From Luteolibacter sp. SL250 (GTDB taxonomy: Bacteria > Verrucomicrobiota > Verrucomicrobiia > Verrucomicrobiales > Akkermansiaceae): 64,000 nt of DNA. Below are positions 1 through 7,431 of this stretch, one piece after another. The stretch spans positions 3,844,001-3,908,000 of the forward strand of contig NZ_CP113054.1 of the NCBI RefSeq assembly GCF_026625605.1, written 5' to 3'. The position numbers were made by a program, and so were the translations under genes. Every line of letters begins with the position of its first letter. Within the stretch, counting starts at the first letter, position 1. Under the pieces are notes generated by a model, which was not told the origin of the DNA, did not search any database, and saw nothing but the letters and a program-made list of their open reading frames with translations.

Positions 1-51
1 CCGGATGAAACCCGGTCGGCGGTTGCTGTTGGATTCCAGGGATCATGACTT

Positions 52-864
52 TCAGAGCGAGCGGCCACGGGTGGCCTTGAGGTTGGCGGCTTTGATTTCC
101 TCGATGTCGGCGAGGGTGGCCTTCATCTCGGCTTCGAGGGTGGCGAGGGAGAGCTTCTGTTCTTCCGTGGATTCCAGCGGGAGGGAGCAGAGCAGCTTCT
201 TGTATTCGGGATTGGTCCGGGCGGTGATGAGCGAGGAGGCAACCGGATCGAAGAAGAGGAAGGCCATCTGCCCGGCGGTCGGTTCAGGGGCCTTCTCCCC
301 TTTCGTGCCCTTCGGCATGACGGCGGGGCCGGGAATCAGGCCGAGGTGCTGCATGAGGCCCTTCTGCGTCTCCCCTTCCGTCAGGGTGCCGATGACGTGG
401 TCAACGGTTTCCCATTGCTCCGTGGTGAGGGTGAGGGCGGACTCGGTCTGGAAGAGGACAAGGGCGTTCTTCTTGGCCGGGGCCGGGAGGTTGAGCTTCT
501 TGCCCGCCTTGAGCTTGGCGACGGTGCCATGGAACATGGCGATGAAGACCTCCGTGGAGCGGTAGGAGTAACCGGTTTCCCGCTTCACCTTGTCCGGCCA
601 GGACTCCACTTCTGCAGATTCTGCAGAAGTCGCGGAGCGCTTCCCCTGGCTGACTCCGTGGGCTTTTTTGAGGCCGTCCAGCAGCATGCCGAGGCGGACC
701 TGGCAGCGGAGGAACATGCGGCCATGACCGGCCATCTGGCGGGTGGTTTCACGGACGGCATCCCAAGCGGGATCCTTGGGGGCGTCGGTGGTGACTTCGA
801 CGGGGGCAGCGGCTTTGGCGGCCTTTTCGGCCTTCTTGGCGGCGATGGAATCTTTGAGGAGCAT
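52..864 (-). CDS. Prophage early-region protein of unknown function
   Basis: A 270-residue protein with a Lys/Ala-rich N-terminus (residues about 8-25), followed by a mostly helical body containing the stretch YSYRSTEVFIAMFHGTVAKL near the middle and a Glu-rich helical C-terminus. No catalytic motif or membrane segment is visible and I do not recognise the family. It is the leftmost visible gene of the leftward cluster that starts at the repressor switch, so a role in early phage functions (replication, transposition or host takeover) is an inference from position only. The ATG at 862-864 is the first clear start. Upstream lies a roughly 170-bp gap shared with the rightward gene at 1038. Confidence 0.7.
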   Translation of the reverse strand: MLLKDSIAAKKAEKAAKAAAPVEVTTDAPKDPAWDAVRETTRQMAGHGRMFLRCQVRLGMLLDGLKKAHGVSQGKRSATSAESAEVESWPDKVKRETGYSYRSTEVFIAMFHGTVAKLKAGKKLNLPAPAKKNALVLFQTESALTLTTEQWETVDHVIGTLTEGETQKGLMQHLGLIPGPAVMPKGTKGEKAPEPTAGQMAFLFFDPVASSLITARTNPEYKKLLCSLPLESTEEQKLSLATLEAEMKATLADIEEIKAANLKATRGRSL

Positions 865-1037
865 GGTATTTAGTGCCGAGTGAGCGGTGATCCGTGATTT
901 GCCTGACGGCTAAAACCTCCGGTTGTTGTGGCGGGGTTGATCAAGGGCGGCCATGAACATGCAGGCGGGCTGCACGGGCTTTGCAGGGGGCAACAGATCC
1001 GCTTGATGGATCGGGCCGGGTGTGGCGTAGTCCTGGG

Positions 1038-1457
1038 ATGTATCGATGGTCCCGGATCCAGAATGAGTTGGTGCGCCTCTATCAACTTGAGGCCAATAGC
1101 CGACAAATCGCGCATCAGCATCTGCGTGCTGTTCCGGCGAAAGAGATGGGATTGGAGGCTGTGATTCGAGAAACGAGGCAGCGCTGCCAAGAATACGATG
1201 AAGAAATCTCAGCGAGCGTGAGAGCGTGGAAATGGGGAACGAATCTCGCCACGATTTCCGATGAGGCACAGATGTGGCGCTATGTCCGGCTGAATACAGC
1301 GCTGACGTGGTTGAGCCTGGGGCTTGGCGCTCCGGGATCTGACCGGGTCTTTGGAGATCCTTCGATGAGTGAGCAGGCAACGGTGCAGTGGTTCCTGACT
1401 CATTGGTGGCAGATCGGAGGTGTCCAGATGCGGGCGATGTATGAGATGGGGACATGA
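1038..1457 (+). CDS. Lone rightward gene inside the leftward early cluster, unknown function
   Basis: A 139-residue protein starting MYRWSRIQNELVRLYQ; the ATG at 1038 was chosen over an upstream one because the preceding residues look like untranslated leader. It is rich in Trp, Arg and Glu, soluble and probably helical (for example WKWGTNLATISDEAQMWRYV), with no motif I recognise. It is transcribed against the surrounding genes and converges on the small membrane genes at 1458-1708. A solitary gene opposed to the phage operon is typical of a lysogenic-conversion cargo gene (moron), but that is inference. Confidence 0.6.
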   Translation: MYRWSRIQNELVRLYQLEANSRQIAHQHLRAVPAKEMGLEAVIRETRQRCQEYDEEISASVRAWKWGTNLATISDEAQMWRYVRLNTALTWLSLGLGAPGSDRVFGDPSMSEQATVQWFLTHWWQIGGVQMRAMYEMGT

Positions 1458-1538
1458 TCAGAGGAGGGGCTTGGTGAGGAGGTAGATGGCGAGCCAGGTG
1501 GCGAGGATGAAGAGGGTGTGGAAGAGCCAGTCTTTCAC
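1458..1538 (-). CDS. Possible 26-residue single-span membrane peptide
   Basis: Starting from a GTG that overlaps the stop of the gene at 1535-1708 (GTGA), the frame encodes VKDWLFHTLFILATWLAIYL followed by LTKPLL and a stop. It is almost entirely one hydrophobic helix with a short charged end. The overlap suggests translational coupling to the preceding membrane peptide. It is too short for a firm call. Small single-span proteins are common in phage early and lysis regions. Confidence 0.35.
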   Translation of the reverse strand: MKDWLFHTLFILATWLAIYLLTKPLL

Positions 1539-1708
1539 AGGCGTGGCGGCTCGGGTTTGATGGGCATGGAGATGGTGCCGTCGCGGCGGAGGCGGTGGAG
1601 GAGCGCGGCCTGGGAGCGGCGGCGGTTCCCCACCCCGGCGAGGTAGCCGAGGCCGAACAGGATGGCGGCACCGCCGAGCAGGATCATGGGTTCAATGAGC
1701 GGGAGCAT
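1535..1708 (-). CDS. Small single-span membrane protein (57 aa)
   Basis: Starts MLPLIEPMILLGGAAILFGL, one hydrophobic segment over residues 1-24, then a basic cytoplasmic-looking tail (NRRRSQAALLHRLRRDGT). The ATG at 1706-1708 is preferred to an upstream in-frame ATG because the extra 69 residues are low-complexity Pro/Ser/Ala and overlap the neighbouring gene. It belongs to the leftward early cluster and its stop overlaps the GTG of the next peptide. Function unknown. Confidence 0.5.
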   Translation of the reverse strand: MLPLIEPMILLGGAAILFGLGYLAGVGNRRRSQAALLHRLRRDGTISMPIKPEPPRL

Positions 1709-1727
1709 GGTGGTGGCGGTGGGTGGT

Positions 1728-1919
1728 TCAGGCGGCGGCGAGTTCGCGGGCGTCACGGCGGCAGCGGCGGGCGACGTCGAGGTGGTAGGTGCGCTTTCGG
1801 AGGTTCCCGGCCTGCTTTGCCTCACGGGCAAGCTGGCGGTTGATGCTCGCGCACTGGAGGAGGCGGCGGACGCCGAGTTCACGGAATCCGGTGACGGTGA
1901 AGGCGGCGGGTGCACTCAT
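1728..1919 (-). CDS. Small basic prophage protein (63 aa), unknown
   Basis: Begins MSAPAAFTVTGFRELGVRRL and ends in an Arg/Ala-rich helix (HLDVARRCRRDARELAAA). Its start overlaps the stop of the upstream gene by four bases (ATGA), so the pair is probably translationally coupled in the leftward early operon. The basic helices would suit nucleic-acid binding, but no motif proves it. Confidence 0.55.
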   Translation of the reverse strand: MSAPAAFTVTGFRELGVRRLLQCASINRQLAREAKQAGNLRKRTYHLDVARRCRRDARELAAA

Positions 1920-2182
1920 GCTGCGGAGTGGATGAGGGTTGCCAGCCGGAGGTGGCCGATGGCGCGGCCTGCCTGTTCCTGGGCGGAGCGGATCTGCTCG
2001 GCCTCGCGCTCGGGGAGGTCGATGCCGCAGGTGCGGTCTGCGATGATGTCCAGGACAGCGAGCTGGCCGAGGATGATGGCGTCAGTGTCGCCGGTGGCTC
2101 TCAGGTGCGGGTTGTAGGCACGGTGGGAGATCCGGGACATGAGGTCGGCGAGTTCAGGGGCGGTCAGTACGGGGGTGTTCAT
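1916..2182 (-). CDS. Small prophage early protein (88 aa), unknown
   Basis: Begins MNTPVLTAPELADLMSRISH and is mostly helical and acidic towards the C-terminus (LPEREAEQIRSAQEQAGRAI). No recognised domain. It lies in the leftward early operon, overlapping the next gene by ATGA and separated from the preceding one by 27 bp. Confidence 0.55.
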   Translation of the reverse strand: MNTPVLTAPELADLMSRISHRAYNPHLRATGDTDAIILGQLAVLDIIADRTCGIDLPEREAEQIRSAQEQAGRAIGHLRLATLIHSAA

Positions 2183-2209
2183 GGTCGGGAGGGCTGGGGT
2201 TGGTGGGGT

Positions 2210-2461
2210 TCAGGGTTTGATGCGGCGGAAGAGGTCCAGTGCCTCCGGCATGGCTTCGCAGAAGCGGCGGATGAACTTGGTCTCGGCGATGCGGAGGTAG
2301 CGGCGGTAGGTGCGCTCCGAGAACGGGCGGGCGATTTCCTCCGAGATCCGGGCGACATCGAGCGGGGTGACTTCCCCGGGTGGCCGGGCCTCGCCGAGTG
2401 CCTGGCGGCGGCGCAGCTCGGCAAGGGCAAGGTCGATGGATTGGAGTGTCTGCGGGGTCAC
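2210..2461 (-). CDS. Small prophage early protein (83 aa), possible DNA-binding fold
   Basis: The reading frame opens with GTG (complement of 2459-2461) and encodes MTPQTLQSIDLALAELRRRQ, then a segment ARISEEIARPFSERTYRRYL that resembles the paired helices of small HTH proteins. No family assigned. It is part of the leftward early operon, 32 bp after the gene at 2494-2700. Confidence 0.5.
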   Translation of the reverse strand: MTPQTLQSIDLALAELRRRQALGEARPPGEVTPLDVARISEEIARPFSERTYRRYLRIAETKFIRRFCEAMPEALDLFRRIKP

Positions 2462-2493
2462 GGAGTAGGCTGGAGTGAGGTGGTGGATCAGTC

Positions 2494-2700
2494 TTAAGGG
2501 AGGAGGTTCAGGAAGCGGCCTTGGGCGTTCTCGGCGGAACGGATGAGGGCGGCGGTGGCCGCTGCCTGCTCCGCGAGGTCATCGGCTTCCCCCGCGATGG
2601 CGGCGGCAGCGGCGTCGAGCATGTCGGCCCTTCCGATGGCGTTCGGCTCCTCATGGAGGTGCCGCAGTCCAAGGATGATGAGTTTGAGATGAGGGGTCAT
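2494..2700 (-). CDS. Small helical prophage protein (68 aa), unknown
   Basis: Begins MTPHLKLIILGLRHLHEEPN and continues with an Ala/Glu-rich amphipathic helix (DAAAAAIAGEADDLAEQAAA). It is the second gene of the leftward early operon, 14 bp after the HTH gene. The alanine-rich repeat-like helix suggests a small coiled coil. Function unknown. Confidence 0.5.
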   Translation of the reverse strand: MTPHLKLIILGLRHLHEEPNAIGRADMLDAAAAAIAGEADDLAEQAAATAALIRSAENAQGRFLNLLP

Positions 2701-2714
2701 GGGAGGTGGGAGGG

Positions 2715-2924
2715 TCAGAGGGAGATGCCGAGCCGGGCGGCGATGCGGACAAGGGTTGGTCCGTAGAGGCCACGGTTGATGGCCAAGGAAACCGTGTTGC
2801 GATTGACGCCGAGTTCCTTCGCCAGGGCAGTCACACTGAGATCCAAGTCCAGCAGGCGCTTTTTAGCCCTGAGGGTGAAATTGGCTTGTGGAGACTTAAG
2901 CTGAGTGTTAGCAGGTGCAGGCAT
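2715..2924 (-). CDS. Cro/Ner-like helix-turn-helix regulator
   Basis: A 69-residue protein if the ATG at 2922-2924 is used; an upstream GTG at 2931-2933 would add three residues. Residues about 28-60 (LSVTALAKELGVNRNTVSLA) form a textbook helix-turn-helix with the recognition helix NRNTVSLAIN. It is the first gene leftward of the switch and lies back-to-back with the S24 repressor, with the operator at 2944-2960 between them. This is the position of Cro in lambdoid phages and Ner in Mu, where the protein turns down repressor and early transcription. Confidence 0.75.
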   Translation of the reverse strand: MPAPANTQLKSPQANFTLRAKKRLLDLDLSVTALAKELGVNRNTVSLAINRGLYGPTLVRIAARLGISL

Positions 2925-2936
2925 CACTTGCACACA

Positions 2937-2964
2937 GCAATAGCTATCACTCAGAGATAGTCAA
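2937..2964 (-). promoter_or_regulatory. Leftward early promoter with embedded 17-bp operator
   Basis: On the minus strand, TTGACT (complement of 2959-2964) and TATTGC (complement of 2937-2942) sit 16 bp apart, a plausible -35/-10 pair firing into the Cro/Ner-like gene. Between them lies CTATCACTCAGAGATAG (2944-2960), a 17-bp palindrome with 7 of 8 base pairs matching around a central base. It is the obvious binding site for the repressor and/or the HTH protein. Binding here would block the -10/-35 gap. Predicted by eye only. Confidence 0.5.
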
Positions 2965-2983
2965 AGACAAAAATATCTTACAG

Positions 2984-3676
2984 ATGGAATTTTCAGAAAA
3001 GCTACTATTGCTCCGCAGGAAACTAGGACTCACCCAGGTGGAGATGTCCAAGCTGGTAGGAGTAAGCTCCAACTACGTATCAGTCCTGGAGAAGGGTGAT
3101 CCAACGAAGCCGCCCAGCGATATTGTCCGAAATCACGTGGATCTTCTTTGGAAAGCTGCGGATGCGGGACTGCTCACTGAGGAAAGCGCAGCGAAGATCC
3201 AGGACGAGAAGGGCAATCCATTGAAAGGCACCTCCGGCGTGAAAGAGGATCCGCTGCCCTACAGGGTTCACGGGATGCGCAAGGTGCCGATAGTCAGCTG
3301 GGCGCATGCAGGTGACGCGACCAGCTACGAGGAACTCCCTACCCACTGGCAGAACTCGATCACCTCGGAGTGCCGGGATCCCCACGCTTTCGCCGTGACG
3401 CTGGAGGGTGACTCCATGAGGGCGACCATTCCGGGCGTTTCGTTCGAGCCGGGAGACATCATCATCGCCCAGCCAAGTGAGCAGGCCTACAGCGGAGGAT
3501 TCGTGATCGCAAAGTTCACCAACGATGGGATTATCTTCCGCCGCTTTGAAGCAGCCGGGGACAGGATACGGATGATACCCCTCAATGAACGATACCCCGT
3601 GACGGATCACGCCCGGTCCGAGTTTCACTGGATCTACCCTGTGTATGGAAGAGTGACCCACCTCTCAAACCGATGA
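2984..3676 (+). CDS. CI-type phage repressor, HTH plus S24 peptidase domain
   Basis: 230 residues from the ATG at 2984. Residues about 5-45 form an HTH_3 DNA-binding domain (LGLTQVEMSKLVGVSSNYVS). The second half is an S24/LexA-like autoprotease: the likely cleavage site is the Ala-Gly pair in VSWAHAGDA, the nucleophile is the Ser of EGDSMRA, and the general base is the Lys of GGFVIAKF. Phage repressors of this type hold the lysogenic state and self-cleave on RecA filaments during the SOS response. It is divergent from the Cro-like gene with the operator in between, and its stop overlaps the start of the lipoprotein gene (ATGA), so both should be expressed from the prophage. Confidence 0.9.
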   Translation: MEFSEKLLLLRRKLGLTQVEMSKLVGVSSNYVSVLEKGDPTKPPSDIVRNHVDLLWKAADAGLLTEESAAKIQDEKGNPLKGTSGVKEDPLPYRVHGMRKVPIVSWAHAGDATSYEELPTHWQNSITSECRDPHAFAVTLEGDSMRATIPGVSFEPGDIIIAQPSEQAYSGGFVIAKFTNDGIIFRRFEAAGDRIRMIPLNERYPVTDHARSEFHWIYPVYGRVTHLSNR

Positions 3677-4179
3677 AGATGATACTCCTGTTCCTCGCCA
3701 GTGGATGCTGCCTGATGTCTTGCGACCAGCCAGCCGAGACAACGGACCGGCGGGCGAAGGCGGAAAGCCGTCCCGCCGCAGAAGAATCCGCCACCGCTGA
3801 ACCGGCGAGGTCGGAGAAGGGCAAGGCCGGAGCTGCCTACCTTGCGCTGCTTCAGGACTTCAACCGTATCGACCCGGCGGATTCGCGACTCATGAGGGAG
3901 ATCCTGGAGGAAGCCAAGGTGAAGTATCGTGAACTCTCCACACCAGCCGAGGCTCAACGGTTCCGTGACTTCGACCTGGCGATTGCAAAGGCAGGCTTGG
4001 CGAAGGTGAAAGCGGAGGCTGCCATCAAGGATGTGCGCAGAGGCTATCTGCCCAGCGGATCCGCAGGCGAATCCGATGCACTCCGGGAAGTCCTGGATCA
4101 GCGCGTTCGTGAGTATGACAAACTTCTGACCATGTCTTGGGAGGAGTTCGAGAAACTACCCCTTCCTGCTGACGAATAA
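3673..4179 (+). CDS. Putative lipoprotein coupled to the repressor
   Basis: 168 residues. The N-terminus MKMILLFLASGCCLMSC is a short signal peptide with a lipobox ending at Cys17 (LMSC). The mature part starts with a charged, Ala-rich linker and continues as long helices (about residues 50-165). Its ATG overlaps the repressor stop by four bases, so it should be co-transcribed and made in the lysogen. Phage lipoproteins expressed with the repressor are often superinfection-exclusion factors; that role is an inference from position and localisation only. Confidence 0.65.
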   Translation: MKMILLFLASGCCLMSCDQPAETTDRRAKAESRPAAEESATAEPARSEKGKAGAAYLALLQDFNRIDPADSRLMREILEEAKVKYRELSTPAEAQRFRDFDLAIAKAGLAKVKAEAAIKDVRRGYLPSGSAGESDALREVLDQRVREYDKLLTMSWEEFEKLPLPADE

Positions 4180-4197
4180 AAAAAGCTGCCGTGCCTG

Positions 4198-4206
4198 TGC
4201 TATGAT
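4198..4206 (+). promoter_or_regulatory. Possible extended -10 promoter
   Basis: TGC followed directly by TATGAT is an extended -10 match. No convincing -35 is present upstream, where an A-run follows the lipoprotein stop. If used, transcription would start almost at the ATG at 4214, giving a leaderless message for the next gene. Weak, by-eye call. Confidence 0.3.
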
Positions 4207-4213
4207 GCCAGGC

Positions 4214-4504
4214 ATGAGCGCTTCACAGCAGACGTTCCTGTTTCTGGCCGAGCAATCACAGCATGCGGATGGATCATTCACGGTCCGTCCGAAGCGCCTT
4301 GTCGATGGCAAGGAGATCAGTGCCCAGGCGGCGTTGAAGATGTTGGGCTTTTCCGATATCGAGACGATCGCCACGCTGGTTGGCGCGGGTGAGATCGTGG
4401 GCTGGAAACCCGCCACGCAGCGCGGGAATGGAAAATGGAGGATCGACCTCGGGTCCGTGGTGGACTATAAGGAGCGGCGGAAGCGGGAAGGCCGCGGCGA
4501 ATAG
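4214..4504 (+). CDS. Small putative DNA-binding phage protein
   Basis: 96 residues from MSASQQTFLF (an alternative ATG lies 12 bp upstream at 4202). The central part, KRLVDGKEISAQAALKMLGF followed by SDIETIATLVGAGEIVGW, resembles an excisionase/MerR-like winged helix: an 'Ala-Ala-x-x-Leu-Gly' recognition helix and a Trp-containing wing, ending in a basic tail KERRKREGRG. It stands between the immunity region and the lysis genes, where a late-gene activator or packaging-associated DNA-binding protein would make sense. Function not proven. Confidence 0.55.
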   Translation: MSASQQTFLFLAEQSQHADGSFTVRPKRLVDGKEISAQAALKMLGFSDIETIATLVGAGEIVGWKPATQRGNGKWRIDLGSVVDYKERRKREGRGE

Positions 4505-4603
4505 GGAGAACGGTGTCGGGTGGTCCCGGTCGCTGGCGGGCGGTGAAGCCGTGTTGTGCGTGGGGTGTGGTTGAGTGCGTGCGTCGCCAGGACACGCACC
4601 GCC

Positions 4604-5119
4604 ATGAACCAACTCACGACGCACCTCCGCCATCTGCTGACCGGCCTTGCCGGGATCGGCACCTACCTCGCCACTCTGACGCCGGTGGATCCGGCGACGG
4701 TCACCCAGATCAATGACGCCGGGAAGGATCTTGTGGATCCGCTGGCGGCCTTCTTCGCGCTGCTGGCCATCGTGGCGGTGCGGCTGGTGATCGCGGCGCT
4801 TGGCAAAGTTTTCCCGTCCCTGGGCGAACGCCTGGGGAATGCGGCATCAGGCGGAATGTCCGGGGGGGCGTCCGTCCTGCTCATCAGCATGGCGGCGGCA
4901 GTCGGGGGGCTGCTGCCGTCGTGCGCTGACTATCCGATGACCGGCGGGGTTTTTTACCGCCATCCTGAATCCGGCGCGAAGGCCGGGCTCACGTTCGAGC
5001 CAGGCAAGCCGCCGTCCTACACGGCGAAGGTGCCGGTCTATGCCCCGGAGACCGGCAAGCTGACGGGATGGGCTGAGGTTTCCGGCCCGCTGGCCCGCGA
5101 GGTGAAGCCTGAGAAGTAA
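4604..5119 (+). CDS. Holin-like membrane protein with periplasmic tail
   Basis: 171 residues from MNQLTTHLRH; an upstream ATG at 4556 is less likely. Three hydrophobic stretches are visible: residues about 11-25, 46-65 (FFALLAIVAVRLVIAALGKV) and 87-105 (GASVLLISMAAAVGGLLPSC). A soluble tail follows (MTGGVFYRHPESGAKAGLTF). The third segment ends with a Cys in a weak lipobox-like context. It lies directly before the endolysin, so a holin or holin/outer-membrane lysis protein is the natural reading. A fused or lipoprotein-type lysis factor is an alternative. Confidence 0.5.
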   Translation: MNQLTTHLRHLLTGLAGIGTYLATLTPVDPATVTQINDAGKDLVDPLAAFFALLAIVAVRLVIAALGKVFPSLGERLGNAASGGMSGGASVLLISMAAAVGGLLPSCADYPMTGGVFYRHPESGAKAGLTFEPGKPPSYTAKVPVYAPETGKLTGWAEVSGPLAREVKPEK

Positions 5120-5284
5120 CCGCTTTGCGGGTGAGGAGGGTCGAGGCCGCGCAATGACCAGCGGCTGCGGACGCCCTCCCCCGCGTCAATCCCTATCCAC
5201 ACACACCGAAACGCAGACCGCATGGCCGCCAGCGCCGCAACGCCTCTCCCGCTGGCTGATGGGGAGAGGCGGAAGGAAACCACC

Positions 5285-5920
5285 ATGAGCAAATCCCTTG
5301 TTGATCTCACGAAAGACCTCCAGCGCGAGCTGGGCGTCAAGGTGGATGGCGTGCCCGGTCGGGTGACCATCACGAACGCGCTGGCCGCGATCCAGAACGC
5401 CCGGATGGACTTCGAGGCGGAGAAGGATCACCCGGCATCCGTGGCGGAGGAAACGAGGTTCGATGCGCGGTCCGAAGGAGTGCTGGAAACGCTGGACGAG
5501 CTGGCGGTTCCGATGTTCCGCCGGTTCCTCGCCCTTGCCCAAGCGACGGCGGCTTCGATGGGATGCGACTACATCCTCATTGGCGGGAACCGCACCTGGG
5601 CGGAACAGGACGCGCTGTATGCGCAGGGCCGGACGAAGCCTGGTGCGAAGGTGACCAACGCGAAGGGCGGCTCCAGCAACCACAACTTCGGCATCGCGGT
5701 GGATGCGGGCGTTTTCGCCGGTAAGCTCTACCTGGACAACTCCGATCCGGCGAAGGCCGCGAAGGTCCACAAGGCATGCAGCGAGCATGCGGCGGCCTGC
5801 GGCCTGGAATGGGGCGGCTCCTGGACATCCATCAAGGACCTGCCCCACTACGAGGTGCGGACGGGCAAGTCGCTGGCTGAGAAGCGGAGCCTCTATCAAC
5901 AGAAAGGGTCCGTGCTGTGA
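5285..5920 (+). CDS. Endolysin, M15-family zinc peptidase
   Basis: 211 residues from the ATG at 5285, which is preceded by a purine-rich GGAGAGGCGGAAGGAAAC leader. The C-terminal half carries the zinc-site motif of M15 (VanY/L-alanyl-D-glutamate) peptidases: SNHNFGIAVDAG supplies a His and an Asp, and LPHYEV the final His. The N-terminal 80 residues look like a degenerate peptidoglycan-binding or helical domain (LVDLTKDLQRELGVKVDGVP). The enzyme would cut peptide stems of peptidoglycan at lysis. It follows the holin-like gene and overlaps the next gene (GTGA). Confidence 0.8.
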   Translation: MSKSLVDLTKDLQRELGVKVDGVPGRVTITNALAAIQNARMDFEAEKDHPASVAEETRFDARSEGVLETLDELAVPMFRRFLALAQATAASMGCDYILIGGNRTWAEQDALYAQGRTKPGAKVTNAKGGSSNHNFGIAVDAGVFAGKLYLDNSDPAKAAKVHKACSEHAAACGLEWGGSWTSIKDLPHYEVRTGKSLAEKRSLYQQKGSVL

Positions 5921-6123
5921 GCGGCGAGGAGATCATCCAGCGCCTTGTCACGAAGCGGCGGCCTGAGAAGGCGGTCGCCCGGCTGTCCCGCAAGAAGCTA
6001 GGCAAGGCTTATTGGGCGGCGGTGCGGAACGAGCCGGAAACGGATGCCGCAAGGTATGTGCACGGGCTTTGCATCCTGGAAGCAGGGGCGCGGTTCGCGG
6101 GTGGAAAGGGACTGGCACGATGA
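5917..6123 (+). CDS. Small phage protein in lysis cluster (68 aa)
   Basis: Begins with GTG overlapping the endolysin stop and encodes a basic helical protein (SGEEIIQRLVTKRRPEKAVA). Its stop overlaps the ATG of the next gene, so all three are translationally linked. No recognised domain. Given its place it may be a lysis accessory or a small packaging-related protein. Confidence 0.6.
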   Translation: MSGEEIIQRLVTKRRPEKAVARLSRKKLGKAYWAAVRNEPETDAARYVHGLCILEAGARFAGGKGLAR

Positions 6124-6581
6124 TGGCTCTCCTGATCCTCGCGGCTACCGCCGCCCAACATGCTCCGGATCCACAGATCTCCGGGAAGTGGATCCTCGAC
6201 GTGATCCCTGTAGCTGCGACCGCGCTGGGCGGTCTGATCGCCGCCATCATCGGCGCTCCCGTGCTGAAGAAGCGGTGGAAGGAAGAGGGACGGAAAGAGG
6301 CGACCGAGGCCACCGTCACCCTGTCGGGCCAGCCGATCCATTTCCAGAAAACCCCAGCCGTCGTGACGGTGACCGACCTGAAGCCGCTGGCGGACCGCAT
6401 CGGTCGGCTTGAGGACGAAGTCGATGATCTCCGGAAGAACCAGGCGGATCAATTCAAGCAGCTCCTGGAGTCCGGGCATGAGCGCGAACTCCGGATCATC
6501 AAGGAGATCAAGGAGACCGCCTCCGAGTGGCACCGCCGCCTGGACCCCTTCGTCAATCCCAAGCCCCGCTCCTCCCGCTGA
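6120..6581 (+). CDS. Spanin-like/DUF2730-like membrane-anchored coiled-coil protein
   Basis: 153 residues from the ATG at 6120 (a second ATG follows at 6123). There is a short hydrophobic N-terminus (MMALLILAATAAQHA), a transmembrane segment at about residues 26-45 (VIPVAATALGGLIAAIIGAP), a basic stop-transfer stretch, and a long heptad-like helix (PLADRIGRLEDEVDDLRKNQ...). This architecture fits both Mu gp25-type DUF2730 proteins and inner-membrane spanins. In Mu the DUF2730 gene immediately precedes gp26 and gp27, as here. Confidence 0.6.
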   Translation: MMALLILAATAAQHAPDPQISGKWILDVIPVAATALGGLIAAIIGAPVLKKRWKEEGRKEATEATVTLSGQPIHFQKTPAVVTVTDLKPLADRIGRLEDEVDDLRKNQADQFKQLLESGHERELRIIKEIKETASEWHRRLDPFVNPKPRSSR

Positions 6582-6583
6582 TC

Positions 6584-6847
6584 ATGGATCCCGCACGCAT
6601 CACCATCATCCGCCGCACGATCCTTGAGACGCTCAAGAACGCGCAGGGGTATGCCGTGGAGGTTTCCATCCTCCGGAACTTCGTCTCCACGCTGCTGAGG
6701 CCGCCGGTGACGGATGAGGAGTGGGCCAACCACATCGCGTGGCTGGTGAAGGGCGGCTTCATCGTGCTGGTGCCCTCCGACCTGGACGACTCCATCCAAC
6801 AATACGCGATCACCGAGCGTGGCCGCGTGCTTCTCGCAACCCTCTGA
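6584..6847 (+). CDS. Small winged-helix protein, Mu gp26-like position
   Basis: 87 residues from MDPARITIIRRTILETLKNA. The pattern helix (RRTILETLKNAQGYAVEVSI), recognition-helix region (TDEEWANHIAWLVKGGFIVL) and short wing (YAITERGRVLLATL) matches a winged-helix fold used for reading DNA. In Mu-like phages a small protein of this kind sits between DUF2730 and the DUF3486 terminase subunit. Its biochemical job is not established. Confidence 0.65.
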   Translation: MDPARITIIRRTILETLKNAQGYAVEVSILRNFVSTLLRPPVTDEEWANHIAWLVKGGFIVLVPSDLDDSIQQYAITERGRVLLATL

Positions 6848-6861
6848 ACCGATTTCCGTGA

Positions 6862-7431
6862 ATGGCCAACGAACGAACAGGCAAGCCGGGCTGGGACTCC
6901 GCTCCCAAGGTCCGCAGCGATGCCAAGCTGAAGGGACTCCCGGAGGAGGACCAGGAGACGCTGTGGCTGCTGATGCACCCCACGGATGGCACGGACGGTC
7001 GCAACGTGGAGGAAATGCTGGTCCACATCCAGGAGGAGCATGGTTTCACCGTCTCGGTGTCCACGTTCTACGAGTGGCTTTCCTACTATCGGCAGCAGCA
7101 GCGCATGGCGAAGGCGGCGGAGCGTGCGCTCCAGGCGAAGCTCCAGCTCGCTGCGGATCCGTCCATCACGCCGGAGGACCTGGAGCGGGTGGCGCAGACC
7201 ATCTTCACGGCGGAGATGCTGGAGGCCGGGGACGTGAAGGGCTACGTGGCCCTGGCGAAGGTCGGGCTGGCGCGGAAGTCGCTGGAGCACGATGCGCGGA
7301 GGATCGCCCTGCTGGAGGCGAAGGCGAAGCGCCTGGACGAACTGGAGGCGAAGGCGCGGGAGATCAAGTCCGGCGGCGGGCTGTCACCGGAGACGCTGGA
7401 GGTCATCGAAAAGCAACTGAAGCTGCTGTGA
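6862..7431 (+). CDS. DUF3486-like small terminase subunit (Mu gp27-type)
   Basis: 189 residues starting MANERTGKPGWDSAPKVRSD. An N-terminal HTH-like part (LKGLPEEDQETLWLLMHP ... HGFTVSVSTFYEWLSYYRQQ) is followed by a long helical stretch with strong heptad character (residues about 80-180). This matches the DUF3486 family, which recognises phage DNA for packaging and partners the large terminase encoded next. The overlap with the terminase GTG supports the pairing. Confidence 0.75.
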   Translation: MANERTGKPGWDSAPKVRSDAKLKGLPEEDQETLWLLMHPTDGTDGRNVEEMLVHIQEEHGFTVSVSTFYEWLSYYRQQQRMAKAAERALQAKLQLAADPSITPEDLERVAQTIFTAEMLEAGDVKGYVALAKVGLARKSLEHDARRIALLEAKAKRLDELEAKAREIKSGGGLSPETLEVIEKQLKLL

